A DNA stretch of 64,000 nucleotides from Atherinomorus stipes (lineage: Eukaryota; Chordata; Actinopteri; Atheriniformes; Atherinidae): contig JALJCO010001293.1 of assembly GCA_023101725.1 (NCBI GenBank), positions 434,001 to 498,000 on the forward strand, written 5' to 3'. Position numbers and translations under genes: made by a program. Of the stretch, positions 42,501-48,500 are shown one piece after another. The notes under the pieces are model-generated. The model did not search any database and had not been told where the DNA came from. It saw only the letters and a list, made by a program, of their open reading frames with translations. The number at the start of each line of letters is the position of its first letter. The first letter of the stretch is position 1.

Positions 42501-45500
42501 TAGATAAACTCAGAGGATACTGATTCAAAGTTTGCATTCAAACCCAAACGTAAGACATCAGCAGGTGCTAAACCACCAACATCGGGCGGACTGCTGCCAC
42601 CGTGTTTGTCATTCCTAACCAGGAGTAATGTTGACTCCCGGCTGTGGGAAAGCTCGGCTCGAAGTGAGCGAATATGATCCGGGGTGCAGTGATCCATCTG
42701 AGCAGTGAAGTGGACACAACTTTCAGATGGCGAAGCAGCCACTTGGGACAGATTCAAAAAATGACCTCACACTCAGTTATTGTTTATTAGACAACAAACT
42801 GAGGCACTAGATTAAAAGTTTTACGTCCCAAATCTCTGGAGCCAGAGTGTGTGACCCTCAAGGGTTTTCAGTTTAACTGTGAAAGATAAAAGACAATTTC
42901 CTGGTTAATGGATGTTTCTTTTGTCTCCATTCATGCATCACATCTGTTTTCAGGTAGCACTTTTATTAGATGACTTGCACTAATGCAATCCAATTATCAG
43001 CGCTGCCTTTAATTCTACTCTTGCAAACTTCTTTTTCAGTTTTATGATGATGTAAAAATAACTTAAACATACATAAATTAGTCATAATAAGAAGTATTTG
43101 TGTTCTAAATACACAAGCCCCCTTTTTTTTTAAAGCACACTGACATGTTACAGGAACTTCAATTTGAATTTGTCACTTCATTCGAACATTTAGTTAACAG
43201 ACATGAAACAAAGTGATTTCAGTGCCTTTACAGGTAACTGTAATTTGAAAATATAAACAAAACTATAATCTAATGGCAGCAACTCATTAAATCAGTAAAA
43301 GAAATTACCAAAGTTACACTGATGTGGAAGTCTGTAATTAAATAGACTGGTGACCGGTGAGGGTGTCAGGATTTGGTGTAAAAATTCAGTATAAAAATTA
43401 GGGATATAAAGATATCCACATCTCACGATACAATATTTATCTCAATATCGTGGATAGGCTCACGATAACAATAATGATGGTATAAAATGCTTTGACCAGT
43501 CATTGTTACAATATTCATTGTCATATCCAAGGTTGTGACATTTTGAACTGCTTGAAAATCCTTTGCTGAAGCGTGAAATTCAAGTAAAAATCCAACATGG
43601 AGAAGACAGCTCAGGTACTAGATTAAATAAACTTAACCAGGCATTAAAACAGCCTATTTAATAAGTAAAAAGATCCAGGCACAAAGAAACTGCCTCGTCT
43701 TTAGTAGTCAATAAATAAAAATAAATAAGTCCACCTGTCAGTGGCCAGTCAGATGCACTGTGACTACTTCTTCAGGCTCTGACAGAACTTTACGGTGTGT
43801 TCAGACCAAGCACGATTTGGGCGTCAAGTTTACATGCAAAGTCAATGGCCGAAAATCCTGCGGCGCATTTCGCACGTCGGGCACGTCTAGGCGTGTTAAG
43901 GCCCTTTCAGATAGAACGCGGCAAGCGCAGGAGGACGGCGGCAAACCCATTCATTGTGTATGTGGTACCGCCGCGGCAGCGTGTTCCGCAGCGTCGCGCT
44001 CGGCATATGACGCCGCTGCGCTCAAATTGAAAATTTAAAAATTTTTGCAGACGGCTGAAAGCGCCGCTTGCCAGCTGCTCCTGGAGTAAATGATGAAACT
44101 CATCACAGGCAGAACACCTGGAATCATCTGGTGAACCGGACACAGAGCAGAGATGTCCAACGATCACGTTCCCTGCTTTATTTATCACATAAAGCCGAGC
44201 TGCTCTCTCTCCTGCATCTGTCATTGTGAGGACAGACCGGTGAAAGGAAAAAGAGAAAGGAGGGGCTCCTCCAGAGGCGCGGCGAGTGCGGCTTGGCTGG
44301 ACGTCTCTCTCGCCGCGAGCATCTGACTTTTTAGTGACCAAGCGTCCAACTTTCGGCGTCCCGCGCAATTTTGATGCCCAAATCGCGCTTGGTCTGAACA
44401 CACCGTTATTCTTGCACCTGATTGGGGACGTTGTGCGCCGTGTTGTCGACAATCAGCTGAGCGGATGCTCTTCTGCACCCACTCCTGCAGGTTAAACGGA
44501 GAGTTTTAATAAACAGCTGATCGAGGTGGTGAAAAAATACGAAAATGTGTACAACACGCGAGGCGTTTAATACACAAACATCACCGCGTGCACAACCCCG
44601 CCCTGCACACTGCGGTCACGCCAGCTGCGCTTCAGAAAGGCTCAGTCGCGCCATCTTCACCTTAAAATCGAGTGCCTGTCTACATCGTCTTTTACGGTAA
44701 AGCCTGTGAACGGCTTCATGGTGCATTAAAGGACACCTCGTAAACAAAGAAATCTCTATCAAAGGGGGGGTTTTTGTGCTTATTTTCATTTGCTGGAACA
44801 CATACACCTGTTGGTTGTTTTATTACATTGGTTTTAATTATCAGGACAACTTGATTAAACAAAATTGTTGAATTAAATCCCACTGTCTATTCAGACTCTT
44901 ATTCATTTATGCAAAGTCAAATGTAAGTAGTAAAAACAAGAAAAAAAAAAACATAAAAAAAATAATGAAATTGTTTTCTGGAAACTCCAGCAGAGACTTA
45001 TTTTACATGACCCCAGCTACCACTGTGGTGATTTTCAAGATGATTCACTGTACCATCTCTTAATAGTCTACCTTTGAAATCACACATAGTATACAGTAGG
45101 TCTGCTTTCATTGCAGATTAAAATATTCAGTAAAAATCATAATCAAATTGTTTTCCTGCAAACTCCAACAGATTCATATTCTACATGACCCCAGCTACCA
45201 CTGTGGGGATTTTCAAGTTTTTTCACTGTACCATTTTTAAATAATCTGGTGTTGGAGTCACACCCAGTATGCAGTAGATCTGCTTTCATTGCAGATTAGA
45301 ATATTCATTGGAAATTTTAATCAAATTGTTTTCTGCAAACTTCAGCAGATTCTTATTTTCCATGACTTAGAAAAAAAATAATAAACAACTAGAACTGCAA
45401 GCAGTTATCACGGGGTCCAAGCCCGACCGTGCACCGCCTCCCCTGGCGCACCGCCCTCCCTGGCCCCGCCTCCCATTGTTCGACAAACACTTAGATTTGT

Positions 45501-48500
45501 AGCCCTCCGGAAAAAAGGGATGATTTTTGATTATTTTGCAAAGAAGGTTTGCTCAGCATGAAAACCTGTTGTCTTCAATTACGGTGCAGCATGAAGTTTG
45601 TGTGTATGGGTAATGTTGTCTGAGTTTTCAGGAAAATGTCTAAGACCTGCAGGATTGTGGCTCTAAAGGACCAGCACTGGACACCCCTGTTGTAGACCAA
45701 CATTTAAAAAAAACTAACAGCCACCAACTACCGCAGATCCTCTCTGTCCTCAAACTTCACCACAAGCATTACAGTACCATCGAACTTTTGTATTAACAGA
45801 TGTTCCGCAGGTGAATATCAGACATTAATATTCAAACATCCAGCTGGCTGTCCTCCGTGTGTCTTGTCTGCCGAACACAACCAGGATTCTTCATTCCTGT
45901 CCTTTCACTGTTCTCAGTATCTAAAGACCTGCCATCGCCCACCTCAAACACAGTCTTCTGAGCTGCAGGCACGCGAGTAACTGATCTCGGTCGATGGTTT
46001 ATATGGAAAACTGACAAGTTTAATTTGTTTTGCACAGGGAAAAAATATGCGTGACACTACCCGGTGCCTTTAAGAAAGATGTGCTGTTGAGTTAGAAAAT
46101 TCATGCCACAATAGTCTTTAGACTGATGAAGAAAAAAGGTCAAATAGTTTTTTGTGACCTGAAAAGTTTCAGAGCATCTGAACTGGGCTTGGAGGGTGAT
46201 GTGATCCTGCTTTCTCCCACCGTGAGACAGGATTGTGGCTCTGAGGGTCACGATTTTTATTTAAATTCAGGTATTGTTACAGCCCTATATATGAATGATC
46301 AATGGCATAACCATGTAAAAATGAAGACAAACACACTACAGATGCAGTTGTTAACTTTAGACAACATTGATATTTGCAGGATTAAAAATCTTTCCCAAAC
46401 TGCTTGGGATTCATAAGGAATATCTTGACATTAATTGCAGCAAGATTGGTTTTTCTTTGGGATGCACGATAATCATTGGGCCGATAACAGGACATAATGA
46501 TGTCATTCCGATAAGTCCGTGGTCATGACGACATACCCTGTTAACCTTTGTCCCATAAAGTTGGAATTTTAAAGATTGGACATGCAGAAGTTGAAAATCC
46601 CACTTTATGCTTTTCACGCTGAGATATTGCGATTGGGGAAAGAAAGCCGCTGCTTCACAGGGCAGACCCAAAACTGCTTCCAAACCTCTTTCCCTATCTT
46701 ATATTAGACACTACCTACCTTATACAGTTGGAAATTTTAAGATTGGACATGCACAAGTTAAAAATCCCAGTTAATGCTTTTTTGTGGCTCTCGAGGACCA
46801 GCACTGGACACCCCTGTTGTCGACCAACATTCACAGAATACTAACAGCCACCAGCCACTCCAGATCCTCTCTGTCCTCAAACTTCACCACAAGCCTTACA
46901 ATACAATAGGACTTCTGTTTTAACAGATGTTAATACACATTCGCACATGCACACACATCTGTGGCGATATGTTTGCTCCAGCAGGACTGACCACATACTT
47001 CAGTTAGAATAATCAATGTCTTATCCATGTAAAAATGAAGACAAACACACTACGGTGAATATCAGACATCAATATTTAAACATCCAGCTGGACGCCCGTG
47101 CGTCTGGCCTGCCAACCACGACCAGGATCTTCTCCTTCTTTCCTTTCACTGTTCTCAGTGTCTGAAGATGTGCCATCGCGCACCTCATTCACACACTCCC
47201 CAGCTGCATGCGTGTAAGTGGATCATTCCGATTAAAGGTTTATGTGCCCATGGAAAACTGACAAGTTTCATTTGACTTGCAGGGAAAAAAACTTGTGTAA
47301 CACCGTACCTGGTGACTCTAAGACAGATGTGTTGTCTAATTAGTAACTGGATGCTTCCAAGAGTTTGTAGCTTGATGGAGAAAAAAGTGAAGCAGTGTGA
47401 TGTGATCTGAGAAGTTTCAGACCATCTGAACTGGGCTTGGAAGGTGTCACGATCCTGCCTTCTCCCACTGCAAGATGGGCTTGTGGCTCTGAGGATCACA
47501 ATTTTTATTTCTATTCGGGTATTGTTACAGCCCTATATATAAATGATCAGTGACATAACCATGTAAAAATAAAGACAAACACACTACAGATGCAGTTGTG
47601 AACTTTGGACAACATTGATATTTGCAGGATTAAAAATCTTTGCATAACTGCTTGGGATTCATGAGGACTATCTTGACATTAACTGTAACAAGATTGGTTT
47701 TTATAGATTTATCTGTTATGGAAATCCTTGTGTTGAGCAAATATTGTTCCTAAGGTGAATATCAGACATCCATATTCAAACATCCAGTTGGATGTCCTCA
47801 GTGTGTCTGGTCTGCCGAACACGACCAGGATTCTTCCTTCCTGTCCTTTTACTGTACTTTGTCTAAAGACCTGCTATCGCCCACCTCAGTCAGTCTTCTG
47901 AGCTGCAGGCATGCGAGTAACTGAGCTCAATTGATGTTTATATGGGAAAATGACAATTTTCATTTGTTTTGCACAGGGAAAAAACATGCGTGATACTTAA
48001 ATCAGTGCCTTTAAGACAGATGTGCTGATGAGTTAGAAACTGAATGCTTACAATAGTCTTTAGAATGATGGAGGGAAAAAGTCAAATAGTTCTTGTGACC
48101 TGAAAAGTTTCAGAGCATCTGAACTGGGCTCGGAGGGTGAGGCGATCCTGCTTTTTCCCACTGCGAGACAGGATTGTGGCTCTGACGTTGCGATTTTTAT
48201 TTATATTCAGGTATTGTTACAGCCTTATATATGAATGATCAATGACATACCACAAAAAAAATGAACACAAACACACTACAGATGCAGTTGTGAACTTTAG
48301 ACAACATTGATATATGCAGGATTAAAAATCTTTGCAAAACTGCTTGGGATTCATAAGGAATATCTGGACGTTTACTGCAAAAAGATTGGTTTTTATTTGG
48401 TCTGGCCCAGTGATAAACCATTCCTGCTTTGTCCAATCATAACCATCCTCTAAGAATCAGCACAGAGTGATGGTATGAACATACACAGTGAGTTTCATAT

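Noticed and set aside
43760..44452. Arginine-rich frames on both strands
   Set aside because: They coincide with the GC-rich nested miniature elements at 43793-44405.
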